The notes: a model not told the origin generated them from the sequence alone. DNA of 64,000 nt from Ancylobacter crimeensis (GCF_023016805.1 NZ_JALKCH010000002.1:124001-188000); one strand, 5' to 3'. Positions 46,034 to 55,858 are shown, counted from the stretch's first letter. Made by a program: numbers and translations.

Positions 46034-47181
46034 GCTCGTCCGCAACCACGCTCGTTCCGGAACCCTATGTGTGGACCGAGCCGCCGCTCGGCGACGCCAA
46101 GAGCGCTCCGACCAGCTTCTACACCGACCCCGAGGTCTTTCGCGCGGAGATCGAGCACATCCATCTCAAGACCTGGTTCTTCGCCGGGCGGGTCGAGGAG
46201 GTGGCGAGCCCCGGCGACTACAAGGCGCTCGGGACGGTCGGAGGTCCCGCGCTGCTGGTGCGCGGCGAGGACGGCGTGCTGCGCGCCTTCGCCAATGTGT
46301 GCCGGCACCGCGCCTCCATCCTGCTGGAAGGCTGCGGGCATGCCAGCAACATCATCTGCCCTTACCATGCCTGGAACTACCGCCTCGACGGCACCCTTGC
46401 GGGCGCGCCCGGCATGCGCGAGGTGCCGAAATTCGAAAAGCCCCCGCACGGCCTCATCCCGATCCGCATGGAGGTCTGGGAAGGCAACATCTTCCTGAAC
46501 TATGACGAGGACGCGCCTGATCTGACGACCCATCTCGGCAACATGCCGGATCTGGTGGGCAGCCATCGGATGGGCGACATGGTGCGCACCTGGCACATCG
46601 AGATCGAGACGAAATGCAACTGGAAGTTGCTTCTCGAAAACGCCATGGAGACCTACCACACCGGCATCGTCCACGCTGCTACCGTCGGTGCCCAGCGTTC
46701 CGTGAGCTTTCCGACCAGCGGGGAATGGCATTGCATCCAGGTGCAGTCGAACCGTTCCATCGCGGTGCTGGGCCAGGAGCCGCCCTTCCCGGTGATCGAG
46801 GGGTTGTCCGAACAGTCGCGCAAGGGCACCTATTTCACGGTGGTCGAGCCAACCACCCAGTTCGCGCTGGCGCAGGACTGCATGTGGTGGCTGGCGGTCC
46901 GGCCGGTCGCGGTGGACCGCTCCGTGCTCTCCGTGGGTGGCTGCTTCCCGGAGTCCTACACCCGGGTGCCGGATTTCGAAGCGCGTGCCGAGCCCTATTA
47001 CAAGCGGTGGGAGGCGGTGGCGCTGGAGGATGTCGGCATCCTCGAGAAGCAGCAGGTCGGCCTTTCCTCCCTGCTGGCGCGTCCGGGGCCGCTGTCCTGG
47101 CGCGACGACATGGTGCTGGCCATGAACCGCTGGGTAATGGCGCATCTGCCAGCCCATATCGTCGATCGGATGGGTGCATGA
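46030..47181 (+). CDS. Rieske non-heme iron oxygenase, alpha subunit
   Basis: Ring-hydroxylating-type oxygenase of 383 aa. The Rieske [2Fe-2S] ligands are C91, H93 (CRHRAS), C110 and H113 (CPYHAWNY). The mononuclear iron site is NAMETYHTGIVH with H210 and H215, and D334 as likely third ligand. The bridging residue between the two centres is Glu207, not the Asp of naphthalene dioxygenase; Glu here is known from carnitine monooxygenase CntA and relatives acting on quaternary amines. No ferredoxin or reductase gene is nearby, so electrons must come from elsewhere. It overlaps the ureohydrolase-like stop and the dehydrogenase start by four bases each. Confidence 0.92.
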   Translation: MSSSATTLVPEPYVWTEPPLGDAKSAPTSFYTDPEVFRAEIEHIHLKTWFFAGRVEEVASPGDYKALGTVGGPALLVRGEDGVLRAFANVCRHRASILLEGCGHASNIICPYHAWNYRLDGTLAGAPGMREVPKFEKPPHGLIPIRMEVWEGNIFLNYDEDAPDLTTHLGNMPDLVGSHRMGDMVRTWHIEIETKCNWKLLLENAMETYHTGIVHAATVGAQRSVSFPTSGEWHCIQVQSNRSIAVLGQEPPFPVIEGLSEQSRKGTYFTVVEPTTQFALAQDCMWWLAVRPVAVDRSVLSVGGCFPESYTRVPDFEARAEPYYKRWEAVALEDVGILEKQQVGLSSLLARPGPLSWRDDMVLAMNRWVMAHLPAHIVDRMGA

Positions 47182-48170
47182 TGCGCGTCCTGCTGACCCA
47201 CAACCGCGATCTGCTGAAGCATTTCTATGGCTACCGCGCGGTGGATGAACTCAAGAAGCTGCCAATCGAGCTCGTCATGAACGACAGCGACGAGCCGCTG
47301 GTGGGCGACGCGCTGGTGAGGGCGGCGGAAGGCTGCGAGGTCGTCATTTCCGACCGCCTCGCCGCAGGGCCGCGCGCGGTGATGTCGAAACTGCGGGGGG
47401 TGAAGCTCTTCACCCGCTGTGCCGTCGACATGCGCAACATTGATGTCGACGCGGCCTCGGAGGCCGGCATCCTCGTCTGCAATTGCGGATCGGGTTATGC
47501 CGATGCGGTGGGCGAGCACGCGCTGGCGCTGATGCTGGATCTCGCACGGAACATCACGCGCGACGCCGAGCGCTACCACGCCGGAGACGACGCGCATCCC
47601 ATGGTGTTCGGCCGGCAGCTTGCCGGCGCCCATGTCGGGGTGATCGGCTATGGCTCGATCGGCCGGCGCATCGTCGATCTCGCCATCGCCTTCCGCATGA
47701 AGGTGTCGGTCCATGACCCCTATGCGCGAATCGACCACGGCGCAGTGGATGCGGTCGATCTGGACACGGTTCTCGCGACGCCCGATTTCGTGGTTTGCGC
47801 CGCCTATGCGACGCCGCAGACGGAGCGGATGATGAACGCCTCCGCCTTCGCCCGAATGCGCCGGGACGCTTTCTTCATCAACATCTCGCGCGGCATATTA
47901 GTGGACGAGGCGGCATTGGAGCACGCGCTGGTCACGGGCGAGATCGCTGGAGCCGGCCTCGATGTCGGTGACGGTCGGGACCAGCAGCCCTCGCTACGGC
48001 TGGCGCGCCTGCCGAACGTCGTCGCCACCCCGCACTCGGCCGCGCTGATGATCGAACCGTCCGAGTTCCAAGCACTGGAGACGGTGGAGCAGGTCAAGGC
48101 GATGCTGGAAGGCCGCCTGCCGATCCACGCCAAGAACCCGCATCGTATCGGCGGGCGGGTGGCAGCATGA
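47178..48170 (+). CDS. D-isomer-specific 2-hydroxyacid dehydrogenase family protein
   Basis: NAD-dependent dehydrogenase fold of 330 aa. The nucleotide site is VGVIGYGSIGRR (G157-G162), the substrate Arg is R238 (INISRGILVDE) and the catalytic His is H286 (ATPHSAA). The Glu that normally pairs with this His, in a D-V-F-x-x-E-P stretch, is missing: the sequence is LDVGDGRDQQP with Asp265/Asp268 nearby. Activity may therefore be altered or depend on Asp. It probably reduces or oxidises a 2-oxo/2-hydroxy acid intermediate of the pathway encoded around it. ATG 47178 overlaps the Rieske stop; ATG 47181 follows directly. Confidence 0.9.
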   Translation: MMRVLLTHNRDLLKHFYGYRAVDELKKLPIELVMNDSDEPLVGDALVRAAEGCEVVISDRLAAGPRAVMSKLRGVKLFTRCAVDMRNIDVDAASEAGILVCNCGSGYADAVGEHALALMLDLARNITRDAERYHAGDDAHPMVFGRQLAGAHVGVIGYGSIGRRIVDLAIAFRMKVSVHDPYARIDHGAVDAVDLDTVLATPDFVVCAAYATPQTERMMNASAFARMRRDAFFINISRGILVDEAALEHALVTGEIAGAGLDVGDGRDQQPSLRLARLPNVVATPHSAALMIEPSEFQALETVEQVKAMLEGRLPIHAKNPHRIGGRVAA

Positions 48171-49033
48171 GCGGGCTGATGCCGGACCGGTCGCCGGTCT
48201 TCCGCATGCCGCCGGGAGCCTGCGACTGCCACATGCACGCCTATGGCCCGTCGGACCGCTATCCGCCGGCGCCGGATTCGCCGTTCCCGCCGGTCGCGGG
48301 CGGCGACATCGAGAGCTACCGGCGTGCGCGCGACCGGCTCGGGCTGGCGCGCGCCGTGGTCGTGCAGCCTTCGGTCTACGGCTTCGACAACCGCGCGACG
48401 CTCGATGCCATGGCGGCGCTGGGGGAGGGCGCGCGCGGCGTCGCCGTGGTGCCGCCGGAGGTGAGCGAGGACGAGCTCGATCGGCTGACGAAGCTCGGCG
48501 TGCGTAGCATCCGTTTCTTCATGATCGGCGGCGGGGCGCTCGGATGGGACGCTCTGGAGACGCTGGCCGCGAAGACCGCCGCCTTCGGCTGGCACGTGCA
48601 GATGCAGATGGATGGCCGCCTGCTGCACGAGGCCGAACACCGGCTGGCGGCGCTGCCGGGCGGGCTGGTGATCGACCACAACGGCAAGTTTCTTGAGCCG
48701 GTCGGCACCGATCATCCCGGCTTTGCCGCCTTGTTGCGGTTGATCGAGGCGGGGCGCACCTTCGTGAAGACCTCCGGTGTCTACGAGACCTCGCGCCTCG
48801 GGCCGCCGGATTATGCCGACGTGGCACGGCTCGCCCGCACCCTGATCGCAGAAGCGCCCGAACGCTGCCTGTTCGCGACCAACTGGCCGCATCCCTCCAA
48901 GCCCGGAAACCCGCCCGACGACGCGCAACTGGTCGATCTATTTGCAGAGTGGTGCGGTGGCGGGGAGGTTGCCCGTCGCATCCTCGTCGACAATCCCGAG
49001 GAGGTCTACGGTTTCCCGAAGGCGGGCGCCTGA
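48167..49033 (+). CDS. Amidohydrolase-2 family hydrolase (2-pyrone-4,6-dicarboxylate lactonase-like)
   Basis: TIM-barrel hydrolase of 288 aa of the LigI/cog3618 group, which open lactone rings, often without metal. The H-x-H motif is H22/H24 (CDCHMHAYG) and H171 lies in VIDHNGKF. The strand-8 position, Asp in LigI (G-T-D-W-P-H), is Asn239 in FATNWPHP; Asn also occurs in some relatives as far as I recall. This last gene of the coupled operon suggests a lactone or cyclic amide intermediate. The next gene, regA, is convergent with no space between. Confidence 0.9.
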   Translation: MSGLMPDRSPVFRMPPGACDCHMHAYGPSDRYPPAPDSPFPPVAGGDIESYRRARDRLGLARAVVVQPSVYGFDNRATLDAMAALGEGARGVAVVPPEVSEDELDRLTKLGVRSIRFFMIGGGALGWDALETLAAKTAAFGWHVQMQMDGRLLHEAEHRLAALPGGLVIDHNGKFLEPVGTDHPGFAALLRLIEAGRTFVKTSGVYETSRLGPPDYADVARLARTLIAEAPERCLFATNWPHPSKPGNPPDDAQLVDLFAEWCGGGEVARRILVDNPEEVYGFPKAGA

Positions 49034-49567
49034 TCAGGGCACCTGCTTCTTTTCCAGCTTGCGCGCCAGTGTGCGCCGGTGCATGCCCAACCGGCGCGCG
49101 GCCTCGGAGATGTTGAAGTCCGTCTCTACCAGCGTCTCGTGGATCCGCTCCCATTCGAGGTTCTTAAGCGACGTCGGGCGTCCGGCCAGCGCGATGGAGG
49201 TGTCGCCCTCTTCGGCTCGGCCGAAGGCGGCCTCGATATCGTCGGTGTTGGCCGGCTTGGCGAGATAGTGCAGCGCTCCGAGCTTAATCGCCTCGACCGC
49301 GGTGGCGATGCTGGCGAAGCCGGTGAGGACGACGATCTTCGTCGCCGGGTCGTGCTCATGAAGCAGCTTCACGCATTCGAGCCCGGAACTGCCGGCGAGC
49401 TTGAGATCGACCACGGCATGGTCGGGCGTGACCTCGTCCAGCACCGCCCTGACGCCATCGAGCCCGTCGCTCACCCGCACGCCATAGCCGCGGCGCTCGA
49501 AGGAGCGGCGCAGGGCCTTGGCGAAGGCGGCATCGTCCTCGACGATCAGCAGAAGGGAGTCAGGCAT
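49034..49567 (-). CDS. regA: Redox response regulator RegA/ActR/PrrA
   Basis: Response regulator of 177 aa with receiver domain (acidic pocket E10-D11-D12, phosphoacceptor D54 in VVDLKLAGSSG, T82, K104) and a C-terminal Fis-type helix-turn-helix (ISEAARRLGMHRRTLARKLEKK). This short form is characteristic of the RegA group, which controls respiration, nitrogen and carbon fixation genes in response to redox. Its ATG 49567 overlaps the end of the RegB gene by eight bases. The usual targets include terminal oxidases, such as the cyo operon immediately upstream on the same strand. Confidence 0.95.
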   Translation of the reverse strand: MPDSLLLIVEDDAAFAKALRRSFERRGYGVRVSDGLDGVRAVLDEVTPDHAVVDLKLAGSSGLECVKLLHEHDPATKIVVLTGFASIATAVEAIKLGALHYLAKPANTDDIEAAFGRAEEGDTSIALAGRPTSLKNLEWERIHETLVETDFNISEAARRLGMHRRTLARKLEKKQVP

Positions 49568-50855
49568 GGGTCTCCTCGGGCGAAAGCGAGGCCAGCGGCA
49601 GGGAGATGATGACGCTCGCGCCGCGCGGCTCGTTGAGCGGCACGACCGTTCCTCCCAGCTTGCGGACCACATTGACGACGAGGAACAGGCCGAGTCCGCC
49701 GCCGGGCCGGTTCTTCGTCGAACGATAGGGTGAGCCGAATTCTTCCAGAATCTGCGGGGCAAATCCCGGCCCGTGATCCCGCACCGTTATCACGATCATG
49801 TCGGAGCGTGGTGCGGCCTGTCGTTCCACCGAGATGCCGACCCAGCCTGGCGATGCTTCCAGCGCGTTGTCGAACACATTGAACAGCACCTGCTTCAGGG
49901 CGGGATCTGAGATGATGACCTCATCCGAGTCCGGCCCGCGATAGGCGAGGGCGGCCGGCGAGCGGCTGACCTTCCATTCCGCAACGAGTTCGTCGAAGAA
50001 GTCGCCGAGCGAGGTTCGCAGCGTGCCCTCGCCACGCGCCTCGCCGGACGACATCAGGATGCCGGAGACGATCGCCTTGCAGCGGCCGATCTGGTTCTGC
50101 ATCTCGGCGAGGTCGTCCGCCAGCTCGGCGTCCGCCGCGATGGCGCGCAGCCGCCGCCAGTCGTTCAGGATGACCGAAATGGTCGCAAGGGGCGTGCCGA
50201 GCTCATGGGCGGCGCCGGAGGCCAGCAGGCCGAGCCGGACGATGTGGTCTTCCTCCGCCGCGCGTTGGCGAAGCGCCGCGAGATGCGCATCGCGCGCCCT
50301 CAGGTTCCGGCTGATCTGGTGTATGAAGGCCACCAGCAGGCTCGCCGCCAGCACGAAGCAGACGAACATGCCGGTGATGTGCAGTTGCAGCAGTGGTCCG
50401 TGGTGGGGATCGGGTACGGCAAGCGGGCGATAGACCGTGGCCAGCAGCACGAAACAGGCGCTGGCGATGGCGACCAGGATCCACGCCCCCCATCCCTCCA
50501 GAAGCACGGCGCCGAGGCTGACCTGCAGAAGATAGAGCGTGATGAAGGGATTGGTCGCGCCGCCGCTGAGATAAAGCTGGATGGTGAGGGCGGTAACGTC
50601 GAGCAGCAGTTCAAGGAAGATTTCCGCTTGGTTCACCGGGGTCGACCGGCGCCCGCGGAACTGGCTGGCGAGGTTGAGCACCACGAGGAACGCCACCACC
50701 CCGATCATGTCCTGCAGCGGCAGTTCGATCCCCATCCAGGAGTGGACGATGAAAATCGTGACGATCTGCCCGAGCACCGCCAGCCAGCGGAGCTGGATCA
50801 GCAGCGTCAGATTGTCGGCATCGGCGGCTTCCGGCGGCGGCAGGGTTCGAGGCAT
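49560..50855 (-). CDS. regB: Redox sensor histidine kinase RegB/ActS/PrrB
   Basis: Membrane kinase of 431 aa with six helices between residues about 20 and 185. The conserved quinone-sensing heptapeptide GGATNPF is at 98-104. The phosphoacceptor is H217 in the H-box GAAHELGTPLATISV, and the redox-active Cys is C259 (QIGRCKAIVSG), both in the positions known from Rhodobacter RegB. Kinase N, G1 and G2 boxes follow (NVFDNALEAS, DHGPGF, GGGLGLFL). ATG 50855 is chosen as it starts just before the first helix. It phosphorylates RegA, encoded next. Confidence 0.95.
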   Translation of the reverse strand: MPRTLPPPEAADADNLTLLIQLRWLAVLGQIVTIFIVHSWMGIELPLQDMIGVVAFLVVLNLASQFRGRRSTPVNQAEIFLELLLDVTALTIQLYLSGGATNPFITLYLLQVSLGAVLLEGWGAWILVAIASACFVLLATVYRPLAVPDPHHGPLLQLHITGMFVCFVLAASLLVAFIHQISRNLRARDAHLAALRQRAAEEDHIVRLGLLASGAAHELGTPLATISVILNDWRRLRAIAADAELADDLAEMQNQIGRCKAIVSGILMSSGEARGEGTLRTSLGDFFDELVAEWKVSRSPAALAYRGPDSDEVIISDPALKQVLFNVFDNALEASPGWVGISVERQAAPRSDMIVITVRDHGPGFAPQILEEFGSPYRSTKNRPGGGLGLFLVVNVVRKLGGTVVPLNEPRGASVIISLPLASLSPEETHA

Positions 50856-50866
50856 CGACTCATGCT

Positions 50867-51622
50867 CTAGGGGCGGCGAAGCGCGTAGAACGCTCCGGCA
50901 GCCACCATGCCCGCGAGGGCGAACCATGTCAGCGCATAGACGAGGTGATTGTTGGGAAAGTGGATGACGGTGAGCCCACCGCGCGGCCAGCCTCCGGGAT
51001 TCGGCGTGGCGTCCGCGTCGATGAAATAGGGGGCCACGGATTGGAGGCCTCGCGCCGTTGCGATCGCCGTGACGTCGCGTGAATACCAGCGGTCCGCGGC
51101 GGGATCGTTGCTGCGCAGGAAGCCGCCTCCGGGTTCGGTGAGACGCAGCAGGCCGGTGATGCGAACCGCGCCCGCCGGCAGGCCTTCGGCGCGCGCATCG
51201 GCATTGCGCCGGTCGGCCGGCACGAAGCCGCGATTCACCAGCACGGTGAAGCCCTCATCGGTCACGAAGGGCGTGACGACCCAGAAGCCGCCGCCGAGAT
51301 CGGTGACGGCCTGGACCAGCGTCTCGCGGTCGTTGAGGAAGTGGCCGGCCGCCGTGCTGCGGCGGTACTCGTCGCGGGCGGCGCTCACCTCCGGCCAGTC
51401 CGCCGGACCGGGGAAGGGCCGGGCCTCGCCGTTCACGCGGGCCTCGACGCGGGCGATGAGGTCGAGCTTCCACGCCCGGCGAATGACCTGCCAACTGCCG
51501 AGGGCCAGCAGCACCGCGACGAGACACGTCGCCACAAGTGCGAGGACGATACGGAAGCGGGGTGAACGCGGCGCCGCTGCAGCGTCGAGGTTCACCCCAT
51601 CCGGTTGGTCAGCGGGACGCAT
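50867..51622 (-). CDS. SURF1 family cytochrome oxidase assembly protein
   Basis: Assembly factor of 251 aa with two terminal membrane helices (IVLALVATCLVAVLLALGSWQV and LVYALTWFALAGMVAAGAFYAL) around a periplasmic loop, the SURF1 layout. Family motifs include LGSWQVIRRAWKLDLI, VTPFVTDEGFTVLVNRGFVP and NNHLVYALTWF. It helps insert heme into subunit I of heme-copper oxidases. Here it lies between cyoD and regB on the same strand, so it probably serves the cyo bo3-type oxidase. Confidence 0.93.
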   Translation of the reverse strand: MRPADQPDGVNLDAAAAPRSPRFRIVLALVATCLVAVLLALGSWQVIRRAWKLDLIARVEARVNGEARPFPGPADWPEVSAARDEYRRSTAAGHFLNDRETLVQAVTDLGGGFWVVTPFVTDEGFTVLVNRGFVPADRRNADARAEGLPAGAVRITGLLRLTEPGGGFLRSNDPAADRWYSRDVTAIATARGLQSVAPYFIDADATPNPGGWPRGGLTVIHFPNNHLVYALTWFALAGMVAAGAFYALRRP

Positions 51623-51643
51623 CGGCGCCCCGCGCAGGCTGGA

Positions 51644-52045
51644 TCATGGAGTGTCGCTCGGCATGCTTTCCATGTCGTGCTGGCCGGGCATCATGTTGGC
51701 ATTCATGTGGTACATGACCCACAGCGAACCGGTCAGCGTGATGACCACCAGGATGATGGTGAAGATCATCGCCAGCATGCTCCACCCGCCTTCCGACCGG
51801 AAGTTCATGTGGAGGAAGAAGATCATGTGCACGACGATCTGCACCGCCGCGAACACCATGATGGTGATCGCGGTGACGGTGGCGCTCTCGATCGGACGCG
51901 CCATCACCAGCCAGAACGGAATGGCGGTAAGGATGACCGAGAGGATGAAGCCGGTCAGGTAGCTGCCGAACGTGCCGTGGGCGTGGCCGTCGTCATGCCC
52001 GTGATGGTCATGGCCGTGGGTGTGGGCGTGGCCGTTCGCGCTCAT
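51644..52045 (-). CDS. cyoD: Cytochrome o ubiquinol oxidase subunit IV
   Basis: Small membrane subunit of 133 aa with three helices ([68 protein letters not shown]). The N-terminal tail is a His/Gly/Asp-rich string ([19 protein letters not shown]), longer than in E. coli CyoD and able in principle to bind metal. ATG 52045 overlaps the stop of cyoC by four bases. Confidence 0.94.
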   Translation of the reverse strand: MSANGHAHTHGHDHHGHDDGHAHGTFGSYLTGFILSVILTAIPFWLVMARPIESATVTAITIMVFAAVQIVVHMIFFLHMNFRSEGGWSMLAMIFTIILVVITLTGSLWVMYHMNANMMPGQHDMESMPSDTP

Positions 52046-52668
52046 CGCAGCATTCCCATCAGATAGACGAAGGTGAACACGCCGATCCAGATCACGTCGA
52101 GGAAGTGCCAGAACATCGAGAGGCACATCAGCCGACGGCGATTGGCAGTGATGAGGCCATGCCGCGCCACCTGCACCATCAGCGTGATCAGCCAGATGAT
52201 GCCGAAGGTGACGTGCAGGCCGTGGGTGCCGACCAGCGTGAAGAAGGAGGAGAGGAAGGCGCTGCGCTGCGGCGTCGCACCTTCCGCGATCATGTGGTGG
52301 AACTCGTAGAGTTCGATGAACAGGAACGCGGCACCGAACAGGCCGGTGACGACCAGCCAGAACTGGGTCGCGGACACCCGGTCTTTCTCCATCGCCAGCA
52401 TGGCGAAGCCATAGGTGATGGAGGAGAGCAGCAGCATGGTGGTGTTCACCGCCACCAGCGTGAGATCGAACAGATCCTTCGGTCCGGGCCCCGCCGCATA
52501 GTTCCTGCCCAGAACGCCGTAGACGGCGAACAGGCAGGCGAAGATGAGGCAGTCGCTCATCAGGTAGATCCAGAACCCCAGCGACGTGCTGTGGCCCTCG
52601 GGATGCGCGTGCTCCTCGACTTCGTAGAAGACGGGTGAGTCGCTCGCCTGTGTCGTCGCCGTGCTCAT
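52042..52668 (-). CDS. cyoC: Cytochrome o ubiquinol oxidase subunit III
   Basis: Five-helix heme-copper oxidase subunit III of 208 aa. Landmarks are [53 protein letters not shown] and [23 protein letters not shown] 52668 overlaps the end of cyoB by four bases, and its stop overlaps the start of cyoD, so the subunits are translationally coupled. Confidence 0.95.
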   Translation of the reverse strand: MSTATTQASDSPVFYEVEEHAHPEGHSTSLGFWIYLMSDCLIFACLFAVYGVLGRNYAAGPGPKDLFDLTLVAVNTTMLLLSSITYGFAMLAMEKDRVSATQFWLVVTGLFGAAFLFIELYEFHHMIAEGATPQRSAFLSSFFTLVGTHGLHVTFGIIWLITLMVQVARHGLITANRRRLMCLSMFWHFLDVIWIGVFTFVYLMGMLR

Positions 52669-54674
52669 GCCTGCACCTTGCCGGCCAGCTGACGGGTGCG
52701 CTCGCTCTCGGTGCGGGCGACCACGTCGGCCGGGATGAAGAAGTCGCGGTGATAGTTGAAGGTGTGGCCGATCGCCGTCGCCAGCAGGGTCACGAAGCTC
52801 AGCGCCGCCAGCCACCAGATGTACCAGATCATGGCGAAGCCGAAGGTGATCGCGATGCCGGCAAGGATGATGCCGGTGCCGGTGTTGCTCGGCATGTGGA
52901 TCGGCCGGAAGCCTTCCAGCGGACGCTTGTAGCCGCGCGCCTTCATGTCCCACCAGGCGTCATTGTCGTGAACGACCGGCGTGAAGGCGAAGTTGTAGTC
53001 CGGCGGCGGGGAGGAGGTCGCCCATTCCAGGGTGCGGCCGTCCCACGGGTCGCCGGTCACGTCGCGCAGCTTGTCGCGCTGCAGGATGCTGATCGCGATC
53101 TGGATCAGGAAGCAGCCGATGCCGAGCGCGATGAGGAACGCGCCGAAGGCCGCAATGATGAACCAGATATGCAGCGAGGGGTCGTCGAACACGCGCAGGC
53201 GGCGGGTGACGCCCATCAGGCCGAGCACATAGAGCGGCATGAAGGCGAAGTAGAAGCCGACCACCCAGAACCAGAACGAGCACTTGCCCCAGAACTCGTT
53301 GAGTCGGAAGCCGAATGCCTTCGGGAACCAGTAGGAGATGCCGGCGAACAGGCCGAACACCACGCCGCCGATGATCACGTTATGGAAATGCGCGATCAGG
53401 AACAGCGAGTTGTGCAGCACGAAGTCGGCGGGAGGTACCGCGAGCATCACGCCGGTCATGCCGCCGATGACGAAGGTCAGCATGAAGGCGATGGTCCACA
53501 TCATCGGGAGCTCGAAGCGGATGCGGCCGCGATACATCGTGAATAGCCAGTTGAACATCTTCGCGCCCGTCGGGATCGAGATGATCATCGTGGTGATGCC
53601 GAAGAACGAGTTGACGCTCGCGCCCGAGCCCATGGTGAAGAAGTGGTGCAGCCACACGAGGTATGACAGGATGGTGATGACCACCGTGGCGTAGACCATC
53701 GAGGTGTAGCCGAACAGCTTCTTGCCGGAGAAGGTCGAGGTGACTTCGGAGAAGATTCCGAAGATCGGCAGGATCAGGATGTAGACCTCCGGGTGGCCCC
53801 AGATCCAGATCAGGTTCACGTACATCATCGGGTTGCCCCCGAAGTCGTTCGTGAAGAAGTTGGTGCCGACATAGCGGTCCAGGCTGAGCAGGGCGAGAAC
53901 GGCGGTCAGCACCGGGAAGGCCGCGACGATCAGCACATTGGTGCAGAGCGCGGTCCAGGTGAAGACCGGCATCTTCATCATGGTCATGCCAGGGGCGCGC
54001 ATCTTGACGATCGTGCAGATCAGGTTGACGCCCGACAGCAAGGTGCCCACGCCGGCGATCTGCAATGCCCAGATGTAGTAGTCCATACCTGGATCCGGGC
54101 TATATGCAATGCCGGACAGCGGGGGATAGGCCAGCCAGCCAGTGCGGGCGAACTCGCCGACGAACAGCGACATCATCACCAGCACGGCGCCGGCGACCGT
54201 CATCCAGAAGCTGAAATTGTTGAGGAAGGGGAAGGAGACGTCGCGCGCGCCGATCTGCAGCGGCACCACGAAGTTCATCAGACCCGTGACCAGCGGCATG
54301 GCCACGAAGAAGATCATGATGACGCCGTGGGCGGTGAAGACCTGGTCGTAATGGTGCGCGGGAAGGTAGCCTTCCGAGCCATTGAAGGCGAGAGCCTGTT
54401 GGAGGCGCATCATGACCGCGTCGGCGAAGCCGCGCAGCAGCATGATGATGCCCAGCACCATGTACATGATGCCGATCTTCTTGTGGTCCACGCTGGTGAA
54501 CCACTCCTTCCAGAGATAGCCCCAGAGCCGGAAATAGGTGAGCGCGCCCAACACCACCAGACCGCCGAGGCAGACCGCGGCGAAGGTGGCGACGAGGATC
54601 GGCTCGTGAAGCGGCAGGGCGCCGAGCGTCAGGCGCCCGAAGATGGCGCTTGTGGGAACGGGATATTCGGTCAT
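52665..54674 (-). CDS. cyoB: Cytochrome o ubiquinol oxidase subunit I
   Basis: Catalytic heme-copper subunit of 669 aa that reduces oxygen and pumps protons. Visible ligands and channel residues: low-spin heme His in [11 protein letters not shown], CuB ligand His and cross-linked Tyr in [12 protein letters not shown], the CuB His pair in WLHHFFTMG, and the two heme His in [11 protein letters not shown]. The extra helices at both ends compared with aa3 oxidases are typical of quinol-oxidising CyoB. ATG 54674 is chosen from the MTEYPVPTS start; upstream open frame is non-coding. Confidence 0.97.
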   Translation of the reverse strand: MTEYPVPTSAIFGRLTLGALPLHEPILVATFAAVCLGGLVVLGALTYFRLWGYLWKEWFTSVDHKKIGIMYMVLGIIMLLRGFADAVMMRLQQALAFNGSEGYLPAHHYDQVFTAHGVIMIFFVAMPLVTGLMNFVVPLQIGARDVSFPFLNNFSFWMTVAGAVLVMMSLFVGEFARTGWLAYPPLSGIAYSPDPGMDYYIWALQIAGVGTLLSGVNLICTIVKMRAPGMTMMKMPVFTWTALCTNVLIVAAFPVLTAVLALLSLDRYVGTNFFTNDFGGNPMMYVNLIWIWGHPEVYILILPIFGIFSEVTSTFSGKKLFGYTSMVYATVVITILSYLVWLHHFFTMGSGASVNSFFGITTMIISIPTGAKMFNWLFTMYRGRIRFELPMMWTIAFMLTFVIGGMTGVMLAVPPADFVLHNSLFLIAHFHNVIIGGVVFGLFAGISYWFPKAFGFRLNEFWGKCSFWFWVVGFYFAFMPLYVLGLMGVTRRLRVFDDPSLHIWFIIAAFGAFLIALGIGCFLIQIAISILQRDKLRDVTGDPWDGRTLEWATSSPPPDYNFAFTPVVHDNDAWWDMKARGYKRPLEGFRPIHMPSNTGTGIILAGIAITFGFAMIWYIWWLAALSFVTLLATAIGHTFNYHRDFFIPADVVARTESERTRQLAGKVQA

Positions 54675-54688
54675 GGCGCGTCCCGGCG

Positions 54689-55858
54689 TCAGATGTTGGA
54701 AGGAGCGCGTGCGGCGGGCTGCGCGCCCGCCTTCAGGCTGATCGGGGTAAAGCCCGGCAGGCCCGCGGGGGCCGTCTTTGCGGACGGTACCGCAAGCGGC
54801 GCACGGGCGCCGGCCACCGACAGGGTGCGCCCCGTCAGTTCCTCCGGCGTGCACAGGCCCAGGACATAGCCCGCACCGGTGCCGAACACGGCGCCGCGGC
54901 GGGCATATTTGTCATGGGTGAGCTTGAGAACGTTGTTCGCGCCTTCGCGGCCGAGGCCGCCCTTGGCGTCGATCGCCATCATCTCCTTCATGCACATCTT
55001 GCCGGTCTCGACGCACATGTTGAGCACGGCGTCGAACAGCACCGGGTCGACGGTGGCGAATCGCTGCACCGGCGCATTCTCGCTGGGCTTCTCGAGTTCG
55101 AGATAAACCTCCTTGGTGAGGTTGCCCTGGCTCGTCTTTGCCTTGGCGATCCAACCGTCGAAATCGCCGTCGGACAGCGCCATGAAACCGAACTTCATGC
55201 CGGAGAAGCCCGCGCCGGAATAGTTCGCCGAGAAGCCGGTCGAGGTGACCGGGGCATTGGCGACGGCATGCAGCTTCGTCTCCATGCCGGGCATGGCGTA
55301 GATCATGCCCGCCAGCGTCGGCACGTAGAAGGCGTTCATCACCGAGGAGGCGGTGATGCGGAAGGTGATCGGCCGGTCAACCGGCACGGCGAGTTCGTTG
55401 ACCGTCGCCACACCCTGCTCTGGGTAGATGAAGAGCCACTTCCAGTCGAGCGCGACGACATCGACCTCGAGCGGCCTTACATCCGCCGCCACGGGCTTGC
55501 CGGGCGCGATGCGGTCCAGCGGCCGGTAGGGATCGAGCAAATGGGTGCCGATCCAGGTCAGGGCGCCGAGGCAGATGATGATCAGCAGCGGGGCCGACCA
55601 GATCACCAGCTCGAGCTGGGTGGAGTGGTCCCAGTCCGGCGCATAGTCCGCGGCGGTGTTGGACTGCCTGTATTTCCACGCGAAGAACGCGGTCAGCGCC
55701 ATCACCGGTATGATGATGAGCAGCATCAGCAGCGTGGAGATGACGAGCATGTCTCGCTGCTGTGCAGCGATGTCGCCGGTGGGAGCGAGAACAACGAAGT
55801 TGCAGCCGCCGAGAGCCAGCAAAAGCGGCAGGACGGCGATCAGACGGAAGCGGCTCAA
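54689..55858 (-). CDS. cyoA: Cytochrome o ubiquinol oxidase subunit II (lipoprotein)
   Basis: Quinol oxidase subunit II of 389 aa, against about 315 in E. coli; the excess is a C-terminal extension (about 305-389, Ala/Pro-rich at its end). A lipoprotein signal is clear: LLLALGGC with lipidated C19, then two helices ([45 protein letters not shown]). The periplasmic cupredoxin domain lacks the CuA Cys-His set at its ligand loop ([14 protein letters not shown]), as expected for quinol oxidases. TTG 55858 with AGCAGG upstream puts the signal at the N-terminus; no good ATG exists. It heads cyoABCD and is divergent from an MFS gene. Confidence 0.93.
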   Translation of the reverse strand: MSRFRLIAVLPLLLALGGCNFVVLAPTGDIAAQQRDMLVISTLLMLLIIIPVMALTAFFAWKYRQSNTAADYAPDWDHSTQLELVIWSAPLLIIICLGALTWIGTHLLDPYRPLDRIAPGKPVAADVRPLEVDVVALDWKWLFIYPEQGVATVNELAVPVDRPITFRITASSVMNAFYVPTLAGMIYAMPGMETKLHAVANAPVTSTGFSANYSGAGFSGMKFGFMALSDGDFDGWIAKAKTSQGNLTKEVYLELEKPSENAPVQRFATVDPVLFDAVLNMCVETGKMCMKEMMAIDAKGGLGREGANNVLKLTHDKYARRGAVFGTGAGYVLGLCTPEELTGRTLSVAGARAPLAVPSAKTAPAGLPGFTPISLKAGAQPAARAPSNI

